Source: Desmodus rotundus (lineage: Eukaryota > Chordata > Mammalia > Chiroptera > Phyllostomidae). From it: a stretch of DNA of 64,000 nt. The DNA lies in the NCBI RefSeq assembly GCF_022682495.2, contig NC_071398.1, forward strand, positions 84,773,193 to 84,837,192. The letters run 5' to 3'. The position numbers and the translations under genes are program-made. Of the stretch, positions 1-13,480 are shown piece by piece. Position 1 is the first letter of the stretch, and each line of letters starts with the position of its first letter. The notes under the pieces are model-generated. The model searched no databases. It was given only the letters and a program-made list of their open reading frames with translations, and was not told the origin of the DNA.

Positions 1-799
1 GAGCAGCTGAAAAACTTCCCATGGAGGTATATTAGGATGTGTATCACACTGTAATGTCCTTTGAGATGCAAAGGATGCCCAACTCAAACACGTTTAAGCA
101 AAAACAGACCTTACTGGGCTATGTAACCGAAAAGTCTGGGTATTAATCTTTGGCCACAGCGTGATCGAAAGGCACCAACATTGTCTTCCGGAATGTTTTT
201 CTCCCTCTCTCTCTCTCTCTGCTTTGTTCTGTGTTGGCTTTAGACTTGGGAGTATTTCTCCAAGCTGATCTTTGACCAGCTTAGCAACCCACGTTGAAAG
301 CGAGCATCGCTTTCCCAGTAGCTACAGCAAAAGTCCTGCGGTTGATTCTCACTGGATTCACGTGGGACAATGTGTGCACTTTCTGAATGCCCTTGTGGCC
401 AGAGGGGTGGGAGGTGTGGGTGGGTTATGTGCCTTCCCAAGGGGCTGGAGGGGGAGTCTTACAGGAGCTTTATGGCCTCGGGAGGAGGAATGGTTCCCCA
501 ACGGCAAACCAGGACCCCTTACCTGAAGAAGGAGACTAGACGCTACTCCGACAAATCAAACACAGAAACTACAGGTGTCCAGCACAGGTGTTATGTGACT
601 TTCATGGATTAACATGAATAGCAAAGCCATAAACTAAGATTTTGTTTATATATTTCTGTTAACGTTAATCTTGAAGTTAATTATTTTGCTTTAATTGAAA
701 CAATGGGAAATAAGAAAATAAAAACAGGCTTGAATTTCATGCTAAAGCCTTATCCAATAAAATCCTTTAAAATTAAAATCCTTTAATTTCCTTCTAGTT
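1..799. other. no gene seen
   Basis: Ordinary noncoding DNA with a short (CT)n tract at 203-222 and AT-rich sequence after 620. No exon, RNA gene or recognised repeat. Confidence 0.6.
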
Positions 800-1330
800 A
801 TATAAGTAATAGTTGTCATAAAAAATCTTTCAGAAAATACAACAAAGTATGAGGAAGAAAATAACCATCCCTTATAATCCTAAAAAAATTAATTAAATTA
901 AATTAAACTTTTTTCTATAAGCTTCCAAACTGTTATCCCATTGTATGTATTATGTAGCATACAGTCTATTTTACAGAATGTGTTTTAAGGAATATATTTA
1001 AACGTTGAACACTGTTCCATGTTTATAAACATCTAAACTGTTTTGGTAACTACATGGAATCTCACTATTTAACTAAGTGGTGAACGTGAAGATTGTTTCC
1101 GGTCTTTGACTCCCATAAACATGCTCCCGGGAGCAGCCTTGACCGTAGAGCTTTACACGCTTGTGAGATTCGAGTGTGATACATCTCTAGAAGTGAACTT
1201 GCTGTGACAGAAGGTACGGGTAATTTTAATTATGGTGTATGTAAACACTGGCTGTTTCTGTCTTTTGCCCATTTTTCTATTTTCCTGTGGATTTGTGAAA
1301 GTTCTTTATGTATAAAGGCTATGGGGTTGA
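800..1330 (-). mobile_element. old L1 (L1M) fragment, 3' part of ORF2
   Basis: In plus orientation it shows the reverse L1 landmarks in order: an AT-rich 3' end, TCTCTAGAAGTGAACTTGCTG near 1184-1205, then TCTTTTGCCCATTTTTCTAT at 1260 and GTTCTTTATGTATAAAGGCT at 1300. Many stops; no function. Confidence 0.6.
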
Positions 1331-1689
1331 GTTCCTCAGGCTCCCACGCAGGAGTTTGTTCAGGGAGTGCCCTGGGGTCAGCAGCTAAGGGACGATGAAT
1401 AGAGCAGGGCTGGGCAGAAGGCCACACACAGCTGGCCCCGTGGGGAGCTCTTGGGCTGGGTGACCCTTCGCAGTTCTGCACTGTGGCAAGAGGGCCAAGC
1501 CTTTACACCCCTTAACTGACCAATCCTTGGCTGCCCTTGGTCAGGGGTTGGGGGGCTGACCCCAGGCAGAGTGGATGTCTTCTGCTGTTGACAGTTGCAG
1601 GAGAGAAACCCAGTGGTGGCACCAATGTCCCAAACAGCTAGGGGATTAACTCCCCAATACTGCAGTGGGAGCTGGGCCGCACACCCCAG

Positions 1690-2400
1690 CGTTCGCTACA
1701 GATATCTCTGACTACCAGATGCGTTGTAGGTATTTTCCCCACTTTGTCATTCGTCTGTCGACTTGTTAACAGTTATTGTTTGTTTATTTTGCTGAGTTTT
1801 TCAAGCGTTTTATATAGTCACATCGGTTCTTTTTTTCTTTATGGTTTCTGATTTTTATATCATTCTTCTCTTCTCCAAGATTATTTAAAAATCTGTATAT
1901 TCCGCTAGTATTCTCATTTTTATTCCCATTTAAATCTAATTAATCCTTCTGAACTTTATTTTGATTTAAGGTATAATGTAGGTATCTTCTTTTTAAGGTT
2001 TTATCTATTTATTTTTAGAGAGAGGGCAAGGGAGGGAGAAAGACAGAAACATGTGAGAGAGAAACATCAATCAGCAGCTTCTCACACACAGCCCAACCAC
2101 GGACCAACGCCCCAACCCAGGCATGTGCCCTGACCAGGGAATCGAACTGGCGACTCGCTGCTTTGCAGGATGATGCCCAACCAACTGAGCCACAGAGCTT
2201 AGGGGTAATGTAGGTATCTTTTTTAATGATGAGAACAAGTTTTCCCAGCACCATTTACTTAAAAGTGTAACTTATCCACGCGGAATTGAAATGACAACTT
2301 CAGCAAAATTAATTAACTATACTTCACTTTATTTCTAGCTCTCTATGATGTTTTGTTGATCTGTCTACAGCTGTACTAGCGTAATACCGGTTTTTATTTT
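1690..2400 (-). mobile_element. old L1 (L1M) fragment, interrupted by a Ves SINE
   Basis: Continues the L1 order of the previous fragment: GTATTTTCCCCACTTTGTCA, TTTTCCCAGCACCATTTACTT (2237-2257) and TTTTGTTGATCTGTCTACAG. The SINE at 1989-2205 splits it, so the L1 is older. The 360 bp between the two pieces (1331-1689) looks unrelated. Confidence 0.55.
1989..2205 (-). mobile_element. Ves SINE with 15-bp target duplication, inserted in an old L1
   Basis: On the minus strand it reads CTCTGTGGCTCAGTTGGTTG, a B-box GGTTCGATTCCC-like region, CATGCCTGGG and a CT-rich tail, ending in poly(A) at 1989-2020. A perfect direct repeat TAATGTAGGTATCTT flanks it (1974-1988 and 2206-2220). Confidence 0.9.
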
Positions 2401-2404
2401 CTGT

Positions 2405-2935
2405 TTTTAGTGTGCATACAGTGAAACTCACTGTTCAGGGGGTGCGCTTCTGAGTTTTGCCAAATGCACAGAGTGTGTAAGGTGGAGAACAGCTCTGTGT
2501 TCTCTGCAGGTCCCCCACGCTGCCCTTTGGCCGAACAACCCTCCCTCCCCCTCTCCTTTAACTCCAGGCAACCACTGATCTCTTTCCTGAGCCCGGTGAT
2601 CTGCCTTTTCCAGGATGTTATGCAAATGGAATCTTACAGTGCGTCACCGCGAGCCTGGCTTCTCTCACTCGGCACAGTGTCCGGATGATCCATCCGCGTT
2701 GTCACACGTATCACAATCCTCCTTCCTCCTTATTGCCGAGCAGTGTTCCGCTGTGCGAATGTACCGCGGTCTGTTAACCCATTCCCCGGCGGAGCGAGAT
2801 GTGACTGGTGATGATGAATAAAGCTGCTGTAAATATGGGGGTGTGTGAATACATGTCTTCATTTCACTTGGAGATATACGTAGGAGCCAGGTCTGTGGGT
2901 CATCCTTCTGATTACCACACATACACCTGAGCACT
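2405..2935 (-). mobile_element. old L1ME-like 3' end
   Basis: Reverse L1 3' landmarks: CATACAGTGAAACTCACTGTTCA, AACCACTGATCTCTTTCC, TTTTCCAGGATGTTATGCAAATGG, CCGAGCAGTGTTCCGC and GCTGCTGTAAATATGGGGGTG. Higher in CG than the unit at 34.3 kb, which is the same family. Confidence 0.6.
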
Positions 2936-5900
2936 TGTAATGTGTGTTCCTGTAGGACAGGGAAAGTGGCTGCCTCGTCATCTTATCGCTCTGCGTTCTT
3001 TCTCTTCTTTCTCCTTCTTTGTACCCCATTAGGATATTGACTGAAGTTGTTGATTGATTTGTGTAGAAAACCAACAATTGTAAGTCCTGATACCCCCTAC
3101 CAAGGCAGTAAGTTCCTAAAACTAGACTATGAGCAGCCCCAGTACCTGACAGACAATTTGTGATTTTGCTAATTGTTCCACTGTTACAGACAAGAGCAAG
3201 TACCTGTAGCCTTAATTTATGTAATACCAAGTCATTTGTTTTGTACACAAGGCACCCAAATCCGGATGGGACAAATTCCTCTGGGTGGGGTGAGGGCAGC
3301 TACATGAAACTAGTGGGCAGAGGACAGGGAGTCAGGTCACCAGAAAAGCATAAGTAATCCCGGGAGCCACCGCTCACTGTTCTCAAGGGCAGTCACCCTC
3401 TTTAGAATGCCCTCACTCTGACTCATAGCTCAGCGTGAATCACGGGGAGAATGCATCCCATTAGGACGCTGGAATTTCCAGGTTGGAAGAGACCTCACCT
3501 CCAGAACTCCCCTGGCTCCTCACTTGGAGACAAGATTAAGCCTAAGAAACACGTACACTTTCCAACCTCCTTCAATGGTTACTTCCAATGTGTATCAGTC
3601 CTCACCATCTGTGTGTCTTACAAAAACTCTTGTTTCAAACACATTTCCTCCTAGCCTTTCCTTGAAATGACACCAGCAAACTCTTGTGGAACTAGAACTA
3701 CTTGTTCAAAGGCAGCCCTGAGCACTTGCTTTCAGCAGGGTCGGGATTCAATTATGTTGTTTATCCACTTAGGCACACTGAGCCGCCACCACCTCGGGGA
3801 CTTCCTTTTAATTTGTTTGTCTCCCTTTAATTGGAGACTCTAAGTGAAATGAGGTGTCTCTTATGGAAGTGCCTGCAAAGAGGAAGTCACTGCAAATTCA
3901 CCAATGGGGCAGTCTCCCCAATTTGCCAATAGTAAAGGGACACAGAGAAGAATCTACCCTTCTTGTCGCTCTCTTACAGCTCTGTGCCCTACGTCAGTTT
4001 TTATTTTAAGGGCTCCCGGGGCACTCTGGCTTCCCAGCTTTTTAATCCATCCGTGGTTTCCAGCCAAGAGTAGCGATCAATCCCCAGCAGTTTTCAGATA
4101 GGATATTTATTGAGTCATCCCTGCTTTCATTCACACCTTGAGTTGAAATTGTGCACCTGCTTTGTGTTGGAAATATGATAGTCCCTGACATTGGGTTAAC
4201 TTAGAATCGGTTAAAAACTGTGGTTTGGAGATTAAGAATGAAGACTCTGAGGTCAAACTAGGGATGGATCCAGCTTTTGTGGGGACTACAGCTGAGACAG
4301 TTTGGGGCCGCTTTAAGAAAAAGGAACACAAAATTACAAATACAAAATCAGGCGCAGGGCCTTGCAGGGGGGTGTGTTAAGTGAAGGGCCCTAAAACCTC
4401 AGCTCTTGGTTTCTGAGATCTCTCCTCAGCCAGCCACACTTAGGTTTAACCCTCAACTGTGTGATCTCGGCCAAGTGACTGAAGGGCTCTCTGCTCAGGT
4501 TCCTCATCTGCAACACGAGAAAAACAATAGATGATAAAATAGACTCCATCGTGTGGCAGGAGGGCTCCAAAGATGAGGATGCAAAGCATTTAGCTGGGCG
4601 TCTGGCCCGTGATAGGTGCACAGTAAAGGTTAGCTGTTAAGGGGAATATAGTTATCATTACGAGACTTCATCTAGTAGGACTGCATCACCACGAAACCTA
4701 GCTTCCTGAGCAGAATTTAGGAAAGAGAAAGAGGGAGAAGTCCAAGTTCACACATTCTTGCTAGTCCAGCTGCTCTGTGGTACGCATGTCACGGGAGCAT
4801 GAAGCCCGGCCCCACCACGCTACAACCACACCACATACAGCGGGTGGCAGGCATTACAGGTCTCCTTCTCTGACAGCTGATTCATGCTGAGGTCACAAAG
4901 CACTTATCTTCAAAAGCAGTGTATTAATATCCGACTGTGCAATTAAACCAGACCTGTCTAGTTTTGCTTTCCTTCAGTGAAATTTGTTCGTTCAGCATAA
5001 ACGAGAAGGATAAACATAAACTAGCCTTTCTTTTTCTCAGTGTGTCAGAAGTGGATGGGTGATAATAAAACAAGAAAGGCCATTGGGAAACTATTAAATT
5101 ACATCCTTTGTTACTTGCACAGCACACTCCTCTGATTTGGGCGCCATGTCGTCTCTGCAAGGCAGGTAAATATATGCTTCCGTATTGCTAGTTTACAGAT
5201 TTTCAACTTGGCATTCTAACTACATTTTCCTCTTTTGTTCAAGGCCAAAGGAAAAAAAACCCACCCCCCAAAAAAAAAGAAGAGTTAAATCGTCTCTGTC
5301 TCATAGCCTGCCATGGACATCAGCCGGGACAGTTAGGTGCTGGCCCACGTCTCCCTCTGAGAGAAGACGACAGGGCAATTGGAAAATGTATCGATAAACA
5401 AGTGAGCACAGCAGACCACTGCTGCTTCCTCCCTTTGACATTTTCTTTTGGAAATCTTAGTGGATCCTGAAGCCTGAGGTATCCAAAGTCTGATAAACAA
5501 AATACAATTACGCTTCAGCTAACTAGGATCAGTAGCTGCAAGGAGTGGTTAGGAGAAGACAATGATTTGGTTATCCCATAATTTCCCCATAGCCACCTCT
5601 AGCCACCCCCAAATGGCCTTACAATCTGAGCAGACAGTGTGCTTGCTGTGTGAACATGGTTTCAAACAAGCTTCCAGCCCCCACCCCCCACAGATTGCTG
5701 GCACTTAATCCCCTCCTGTGTGAAAACTCTGGCTGGCAAAGCAGACTAGAACGTTCTGGTAATAGAAGTTAATTGAATTATCGAAAGGTTAACCAGAAAA
5801 GCGTATTTGTTTCAATCCTTGTACTAGAAAACCATTCTTAAGATGTATTCATTTATTTCTCATCTTGGTAGATAGAATGACCCTAACTAAGGTGAACTCT

Positions 5901-6304
5901 CATGAAACAGGGCCAAGTCTTGTAGCCCAGCCCAAGGGCTGATGCAGAGGAGGTATTCTGTAAGTGTTTGATAATATAATTAACTAATGAGGTAGGCTAT
6001 GGAACAAAGGCAGTGTCTAAACAGTTAGCTCAGCAATTTCCCCTAGTCTTGTCTTTATCTGTGTAACTGACATGAAGCATAAATTACTTGAACAGAATAA
6101 AGACACATGACAAAAATAATTCCCATTGCTTGGACTCTATAAGCTTTCCTTATTATTTTGGTTCATTTAAAGTCATCAGTCTTTCGGAAGAGATATTGTT
6201 TTGTAGGAATATTTATATTCAAGTTACTTCAAAAGATGTTTCAGGTGCTTAAAATAGACGATAAATATGCATTAGAAAAAGAAGTGCGTGAATAATCTAT
6301 TGTA
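2936..6304. other. intergenic, no gene seen; one MIR at 4440-4640
   Basis: Open frames are all under 130 codons with no recognisable product. The MIR shows GTGTGATCTCGGCCAAGTGAC and GTTCCTCATCTGCAACACG. The rest is unrecognised, possibly unique sequence. Confidence 0.6.
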
Positions 6305-6600
6305 ATTCGCCCATTCATCAAATATTTCTTGAGCTTCTGCTGTGTGCCAGCCTCTGAGGAGTCACTGGTGAGCAGAGCAAGCGTGGCCTCTGCCCCATGG
6401 AGCCACAGATGCACGCAATACAAGCTTAATTACAACTTGAAATTAGATTCCGATAGGGACACAAGTGGAGGGGTGGCTATTTAGTGTAGGAGGATTGGAA
6501 AGTTCTCTTTAAGGAATGACATTTAAGTGAGACTTGATGTAAGAACAGGAATTAGTCAGGCAAATATCATGAAAGCTATTACCCACGGAGGGATCAGCAC
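6305..6600 (-). repeat. L2 relic
   Basis: CATTCATCAAATATTTCTTGAGC and CTGTGTGCCAGCCTCTGAGG, then CCCCATGGAGCCACAGA, are the reverse L2 3' sequence. Diverged. Confidence 0.5.
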
Positions 6601-7477
6601 AGGAGAAGATCGTGAGGGGGAAAGGAACCGGGTGCAAACAATCTGGGAACTTTGTGTACAAAGCACAGGCAACGAGAACCAGGAGAGGCTGGGCCAGCTC
6701 ATGCGGCTCTTGGGGTCCACGTGGGAAACTGTTTATCGCCTCTGCTGCTTCCACTTCCCTTCCTTCCTCCCCAACAAAATCCTGAGAGTGTTCTGTGGAG
6801 CCTCCACCCTCTGCTTGGCCCAGTGCTTCAGGGGACACTGATCCCACCCCCAACTCAAGGACTGGCTCCTGATTGGTCGAAGCCATCGATAAATGGCATT
6901 TCTTTGTGGCATCTTACTGAACTAGGAGTGTGCACTTGTTCTAAAGTGGCTCAATCAGTTTGCAGAGAGAAGTTTAGATTCCGTGGCTGGGAAAACGTTC
7001 TCTGCCTCCTTTCCACCGTTCCAGTCAATCTGCCAAGGCAGGAATCTGCGCTTAGGTAAAGCCAGAGCTGAGTGCAGCCGAGCAGAGGGATGGATGGAAC
7101 CTGGGCTCTAGGTGACATTTTTGAGCTGCTGAATCAACCAACCCCAGAGCCTACCGGAAGTCACCGTTGTTTCCTTGTTGGTTAAGGTCCTTGAATTGCT
7201 CCTTTTCATTCTTTGGACACTACCATCGAGCTCCCCCAATCTCTGGTAAATCCCTCTACCTCTTTCCAATCTCTAAATACGGTTGCCTTGCAAGGTTCCT
7301 CTGAACTTCTCTCCACATTTTCTGGGGGATCTCGTGCATGCCCACCCCTTCCTTCTTTACTGTGGCTCTGCTCACCAGGTGTTGGCATTTCCTTGTGACA
7401 TCACCTCTATGTGATGGCCCAGCTTGAGTACCTCCAGTGAACTCAGCGGTGATGCAAACAAGTCCCAAATTAACGTA

Positions 7478-7879
7478 CAGTTAATCCTTGAACAATGCAG
7501 GTTTGAACTGCACAGATCTACGTATACGTGAGTTTTGGTTTGGGTTTTTTTTCCAGTAAATATAGTGTCACCATCCACATCCCTGGGTTGTGTAGCTTGG
7601 ATTCAACCAAGTGAAGACAGAAAGCAATATTTTCCATCCAGTTGGGAATCCCCAGATGCAAATGCCCACTGGGCATTGCGCAACACCATGTTATGTAAGG
7701 GACTGAGTGGGGACTGAGTAAGGGCAAGCCGGGGATCCACAGGAGTTCCGTAGCCAATACGTCACAGGCACGGAGGAACAACTGCACTTAGGTTTTGGGG
7801 GAGTCAAAAGATATATGCAGATTTTCAACTTTAAGGAGGGTTGGTGCCCCAGCCCCTCAAGTTGTTCAAGGGTGAATAT
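7478..7879 (+). mobile_element. Tigger-family (TcMar) DNA transposon, internally deleted
   Basis: Left end CAGTTAATCCTTGAACAATG after TA. Right end GTTGTTCAAGGGTGAATAT is its inverse. Inside, the conserved TTTTGGGGGAGTCAAAAG and GGTTTGAACTGC blocks are seen. About 400 bp, no transposase frame. An old element shared by placental mammals. Confidence 0.75.
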
Positions 7880-8439
7880 AGTTTCTTTTTAGAATCAGCA
7901 GCTACTCCTGATTTCCCCACTTCAGAAATAGTTGCTTCAGATGTATTTGAAGAAGCCGAAAGGAGTTTCCCAGACCCAAGAACAGGAAGGGCAGCACAAA
8001 GCGGACGGCCTGCAGGGATCCAGGCAGCTTACTCCCAGAAGCCATATCTGCCTCTGCTTCGTTCTTCTCCATGTTCCAGATGGGCTTCCTCTCTGCTCCT
8101 CGCTTATGTGGAAGAAAGACGTCAGTAGCAGGTCCCCAACTGTGCCAGTCCCATCTTCAACCTCCCAGGGAGAGACAGACGTCACTTTCCCAGTTCTACT
8201 GCCGAGTTGAAGAGTTTGGATTCTCCCACCTCAGGCCAGGTGCCCCTAGGAAGGGGTCGTGTGTTAGCACAGTGGCCTCCATGATAACCATGGAGGGAGC
8301 GTGGGGAGTGGGCAGTTTCCAGAAGGAAGGAAGAGTCCATTTGCAGACATACGAGGAGTGCCAGGCCTCCAAAACAATGGGGTTCCAGGACAAGGATCCT
8401 CCCTGTGAGTGAGGATAGCTGCTAGAGAAGAGGGTTACG

Positions 8440-8960
8440 GATGTGGGCAGACACTCCAAAATTTCGTCCAGGTTAGAGACCCTGGGGTCATTTTTGACTC
8501 CCCCACTGCCACCATCCACCCACTGCCCCCAATGTCTAATAAGATGCTCATTTCTATGACTTCTTTCAACATATTTTCTGGCTGCCCCTCTCTTTCCTTT
8601 CTCACTGTAGCTCCTCAGTTTCGGTCCTCACTGCCTAAGCTCCCGTGTTCTCCAATAACTCTACTAGTTGGCCAGACCTGCCCCTTGTCCTCTGCATTCT
8701 ACAGTCAGACAAGTCAACATTCCGCCTGGAAGAGGTTGCATCCCAGATCTAAAAACCTCCAGGGTCAGGTCCCTCGGCTGCCTGTAGAATAAAGTCCACA
8801 CCTTTTGGCTGGCTATTCAAGACTGTCCCCAGCTGTAATCAGCATCACAAATTGCCTCCTCTGTCTGTGACCTCCAAGGTCTTTCCATGGAGTCTTCCAG
8901 CCATGTGCCCAGGGTGTGGTTACACCTACACCCAGCCTCAGGAGTAGGGCTTGAATAGCT
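8440..8960 (+). repeat. L2 relic (3' coding part)
   Basis: Blocks such as CTGGGGTCATTTTTGACTCC, GCCTGTAGAATAAAGTCCAC and GGCTGGCTATTCAAGACTGT match the degraded L2 ORF2/3' region. No open frame of note. Confidence 0.6.
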
Positions 8961-11900
8961 TAAGTCCCCCAACATTGCCCCACCACCCTGCCCCTAGTGA
9001 CTGGTCAGGAAAAGGCACTGAGTTAGGTCCCCTCCAGCCAGCACATTCTCCGTGCAAGTGTCATTGGCTCAGGGTTGGCACGTGAGCCCAGATGACCCAC
9101 CAGAGTGAACCTCGGGACTTCTGCTGGTCAGGCTGGGACGTGGAGGCCCTGTCTCCTCCTGTACGTGAATAAAGGAGCTCACATTCCTGGGGGCTGCTAC
9201 CAGCCCTCTTTGTTCTCAAGAATAGCTGGAAGCAGGGCAATTTGCCTAAAAACAATTTTCTGAAAGCCAACATTTCTGAATCAAATAAAAAATATGTGCC
9301 TTTTCATTGACTGTTTTTTAAAAACAATATTCCTTAAATTATGTTTTTGGCAAATTGGTCATTCAGCAGACTGACTTTTGAGCCAGGCCGGAAGGTTTAG
9401 GGTGATGATTTCTTCGGAAGAAGAGTGGACAGGCATAAATGTGAGGTCCTTGCTGTGGCCTTTGAACTCTGGATTGGACCTTGACTGAAGGCTGCCCCAC
9501 CTGCTGACTTTTCCCAGACACAAGTCAGTCTGTTGCTGTAAGAGTCGAGCCTGGATTTGTTTAGTTTTGTTAGGTACAACTGAAAGCATCCAACTGGTAC
9601 AACAATGTGCCCTTCTGAATATTTGCAAATTCCTGTCTGATCCTCAGCTCCAACCAACAGTGTACTCACGTCAGCCCAGGTACTCTTTGCACTTCTCCAT
9701 AGCCGTGCCTGTTCTCCTAGCACGCCTCCCTGCAGCAGCCCCTCTGCCAGGGCCATGTCCTCCTGGCCTCCCACACAGGAGCCTCCTGTCCCCCTCAGGC
9801 TGCTGCAGCCCTCCATGCTCCGTGCACTCCAGCTTCCTTGGTCCCGAGAATCAAAAACTCAATTAAGTTTCTTCAGGAGGAACAGAGGCAGCTCCCCGAG
9901 TCATCCTTGTCTCTCTTTGAGAGCCAGCTGGTCCCCTTCCTTCTCACACTGCGTTTGGCGCTCGTATCTGCTCTGGTCCCATCTCTGTAGATGGGCAGCC
10001 TCTTCATCAGCGCTGTTGTCGCCTTGCAGTGTGGGTATACGTCTGCCCCCTCACGACCTGCTTCCACCCCAGGGGGTCCTTTCAGCTTCTGCTCCCTCCA
10101 CGTATTTCATTTTCTCCCTGCAGGCAACACAGGTTTCCCAGAAAGAATCTGGAATAATGAATCCTTTTCCATCAGACCACGCTGGGTCTCTGTAGCCTGC
10201 AGTGGGCCAGTTACCAGGTCAAGTGTTCACCCTCAGTCTGAACTCTTGTGGGCAAGTGATGGGTGTACAGTCCCACTGGGCTGCGCTTTCCATGGGGCTG
10301 AAGGAGGGGTGGTCTGGCCATTTAGAAATGGACTGTGGGCCCAGCAGGAGCTGTGCCACCATCTGGCAATCAATCACACGCTCCATTCGTGTGCTGCTAC
10401 ACTGAGTCATTTAAAGTTATCATTTATTATCTAAATTTGCACACATTTATTTCTTATCCCTTCAACTGGATTATAAATGTCCTTAATGATAGAAATGGTG
10501 CCCTTAAATGTCTGTAATAAAATGATAACTAAGTAATAGTTACCAAGCACTTACCATGTACCAGGTATAGTTCTAACTGTTTTATTAAAAAACCCCTCCG
10601 TCTAAGCTTCACCTATTGCTGTCCCTGCTTCATAGATAAGGAAGCTGAAGCCACATCACACAATCAGTCAAAAGGTGCTGATGTGAACCCAGCCAATTCG
10701 ATTCCAGAATGTGTGCTCTTAGCACACGGCCCCTCCTCCAGCTGGTGGGCTCCGCTTGTTTATTGCAATTGCAGGTCCCACACTGAAAAGGAAAAACACC
10801 CTGTCTCTCTGTGCTGGGTTAGTTCTCACTGGCCTGTCTGTTCCAGGAAGACTTACTTTTGGGGCCAAAAGCCTGCCTTTCCCAGTCAGCTAATGCCAGA
10901 GAAATATCGACCGAGCAAGAGACAATCCATTTTCAAACCGAAAGCTCCCTCTTGGCTCCATTTGAATTCATCAGCCAGGTGCCCCTTCCTCCCCCCATGC
11001 TTTCCTGGCACTGCTTTGCAGAAATCAGGATGCAGGGGCCGAGTGCAAGGTGGCTTCTGCAGGCACGAGTTCTGAGTGCCAGCCAGGAAGTCCTTTCAGC
11101 TGCTCCCATCTTCCATTCATGCCAAGTTCAGGGGGCAGAGCGGTGTCTTAGCCCAAATACCCCTGTGACGATGTCCAAGTAGCCTGAAGTATTCCCACCC
11201 CAGCAGTTAATCCATTAACCCCTAGTGCCTCCAGGTTCCCAGTGACACTTCCCTGCCACAGGTGACTGCGTCTCTGCCCCCACCCCCCACAACTCTCTGC
11301 CAGGGCTGGTGAGCAACAGGCTGTCTAAGAGCTACGTGAATGCTCGCAAACCTCCTTCTGAGACAGAAAGGGGCAGGTTTGTCCACTTTAAAGGTGGAAA
11401 AGTGAACGCAGAATTTGGGAGCCCTCATGTTCTGTGCCAAGGTCTCCTCTGGCTCTAGGGCTTCTGGCCCCCATCTGCCTCTCTTCCCACCACCCCCATG
11501 CCAACAGGCCACGCTTTCTGTTCATTACCAGCCCCGCTTCACATCACTTCCATTCCTTCACAGAGTCCTCACGTCCCTGGGGAGCCCTCTGAATCTGGAC
11601 TTGAATGCAGAGGTGCTGTAGGAAAAGGCAAGGCATGTGGGCCGGAAGGAGGATGGAAGAGGAAGCAGAGAGTCAGCTGACCTTGTCTAAGGTGGAAGGC
11701 CCACCTCGGGCCCAGACAAACCCCACACTAGACTCTGTTTTCCATTGTAGCCACGGACCTTCCAGCAAGGGATAGGGAGAGATTCTGAGGGAGAGAGAGC
11801 CCCCAACCCTCCCCCTCTTTGTCCCTTGCTTACCCCTCACCCCAGCCCAGCACCTGACCCCCTTAGCTGTTGTTCCCCTCTCTCCTGAACAGAGCCACAC

Positions 11901-13179
11901 TTTCTGAATAGGCACGCAACAGTAACTAGGAACGTCCCATCTGGAAGAGACCTTAGACCTCATCTTGTCCAGCACCATCTTTTTATAGTTGAGGAAACTG
12001 AGGCCCACAGAGGTGTTCTATCTTTTACCACGAGGCTGCCACTGATTCACCCACCCATACAAAGCTCCCCCACCCCCACAGGGAATGTGCCAGCCGGTTC
12101 CCCCATACAGGGTCCAAGAACCTGGGCCACTTATCTCTTCACCGGGGGCTTCAATCTATTCTGTCACAGATTCTATCCACCCAGTCCCCATTCTTCCCAA
12201 AGCAAACTGTTCCGTGTGGCGCTGTGTTCAGAGAGGTAGCAGCTGGTACCACGGCCCCCACCACACACAGTCCAGGTGTGTGACCCAAGAGTGGGCAGGA
12301 AGGCGGGGTCCGCAGCCACTTCCCCCACAAACCTGGTCTGGCCGGCTGGCACTGCTGCTTTCTGAACTCTGCTGGGCCAGGGGACACTTTCAAGGGTTTG
12401 TTTCATGTTCCCCTCCTTACCTGCTATAGCTTCCTGTTTAGTAGCTGGGTGGGGAACCCTCTGGAACACTGCAGAAATCTCCCCATGCCTCGCCCTCTGA
12501 CCAAAATGGACAGGCTGCCATTTTGAAATTCCCAACCAATCTAGAAATGATGGGATGGCAGCTCCAGAGACTTCTGGGCACCACTTGGTGGCCAAACTGT
12601 TAGTCCTCAGTCTCTGGGAGGAGAGTGCACGGTGGGGGAGGAGGGGGAGAGAACGGGGGTAGGGCACCAAGGCTGGCTTCAAACTATCTTAGGAAAAGTC
12701 AGGACGAGTGTCCCAGGCAGAGGCTATTAATAGGTCTCCTGCCACATGCTCAGCTTTCCGGAGCCGAAGCTGCATGATGATGAGTCAGCAGATGGGAAGG
12801 CCAATGGTGAACCTGGAGAAGCAGAACTGTGTCTCCGGCAGGGGAAGTGGAACTATGAGACTGCACTTTTTACCACCCCCTGGCCTCATACCACTCCACC
12901 CTCTTTAAATGATGTGATCTGCTCAGCTGGTGCCTTACCACTGTTGTCAGTTCTGATTCTGAAACCAGAATTTAGATCCAGAAAGTCCTTCCTCCCACTT
13001 CCTCCCCTTACTCTCTCTTCATTGGCGAAGCCAGTGGCCAGAGGAGAGGGCCCAGCCTGAAACGGGGAAGGCTGCTTGAGCAGCGCCCGTGCCCTGCTAC
13101 ACACCTATCTACCTGCTGGCTCGCTCTGGCACGAGGTCCCTGTGTAGAGTGGACACACGCTATCGAACCCCAGGCCCTG
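8961..13179. other. intergenic, no gene seen apart from the MIR at 10.5-10.7 kb
   Basis: Moderately GC-rich noncoding DNA. A short old repeat with GGAAGAGACCTTAGACC and GAGGAAACTGAGGCCC is at 11940-12020, related to one at 3465-3545. Frames of 100-170 codons here overlap on both strands, lack known domains and have no splice context. Confidence 0.55.
10536..10735 (-). repeat. MIR
   Basis: ACCAAGCACTTACCATGTACC, GATAAGGAAGCTGAAGCCAC and GCTCTTAGCACACGGCC show the reverse MIR pattern over nearly full length. Confidence 0.65.
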
Positions 13180-13480
13180 TGACTAGCGACACTACGTATG
13201 TCATCCTCACAATAACTCCATGAGATCGATATATTGATATCTCACTTTCACAGATGAAAAATCAAAACGGTGAGAGAATAAGCCATTTGCCCAAAAGCCA
13301 ATGTCATTTATCAAGTGTGTACCATATGCCAGGGATTGGTGTATAGTTTTTTAAAGGTAGGTGAAGATCCTCATTGTACAGATGAAGAAACTGAAGCTCA
13401 GAAGGACACAGGCAACCAGGAAGTAGCAGCACCATTCTCTGATTCTGAAGCTGCTGGACCCCCAAGCCAGCGCTCCCTCC
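13180..13480 (-). repeat. two MIR relics in tandem
   Basis: CATCCTCACAATAACTCCATG with CACTTTCACAGATGAAAAATC (13200-13260), then GTGTACCATATGCCAGGG with TTGTACAGATGAAGAAACTG (13315-13395). Both read as reverse MIR. Confidence 0.6.
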
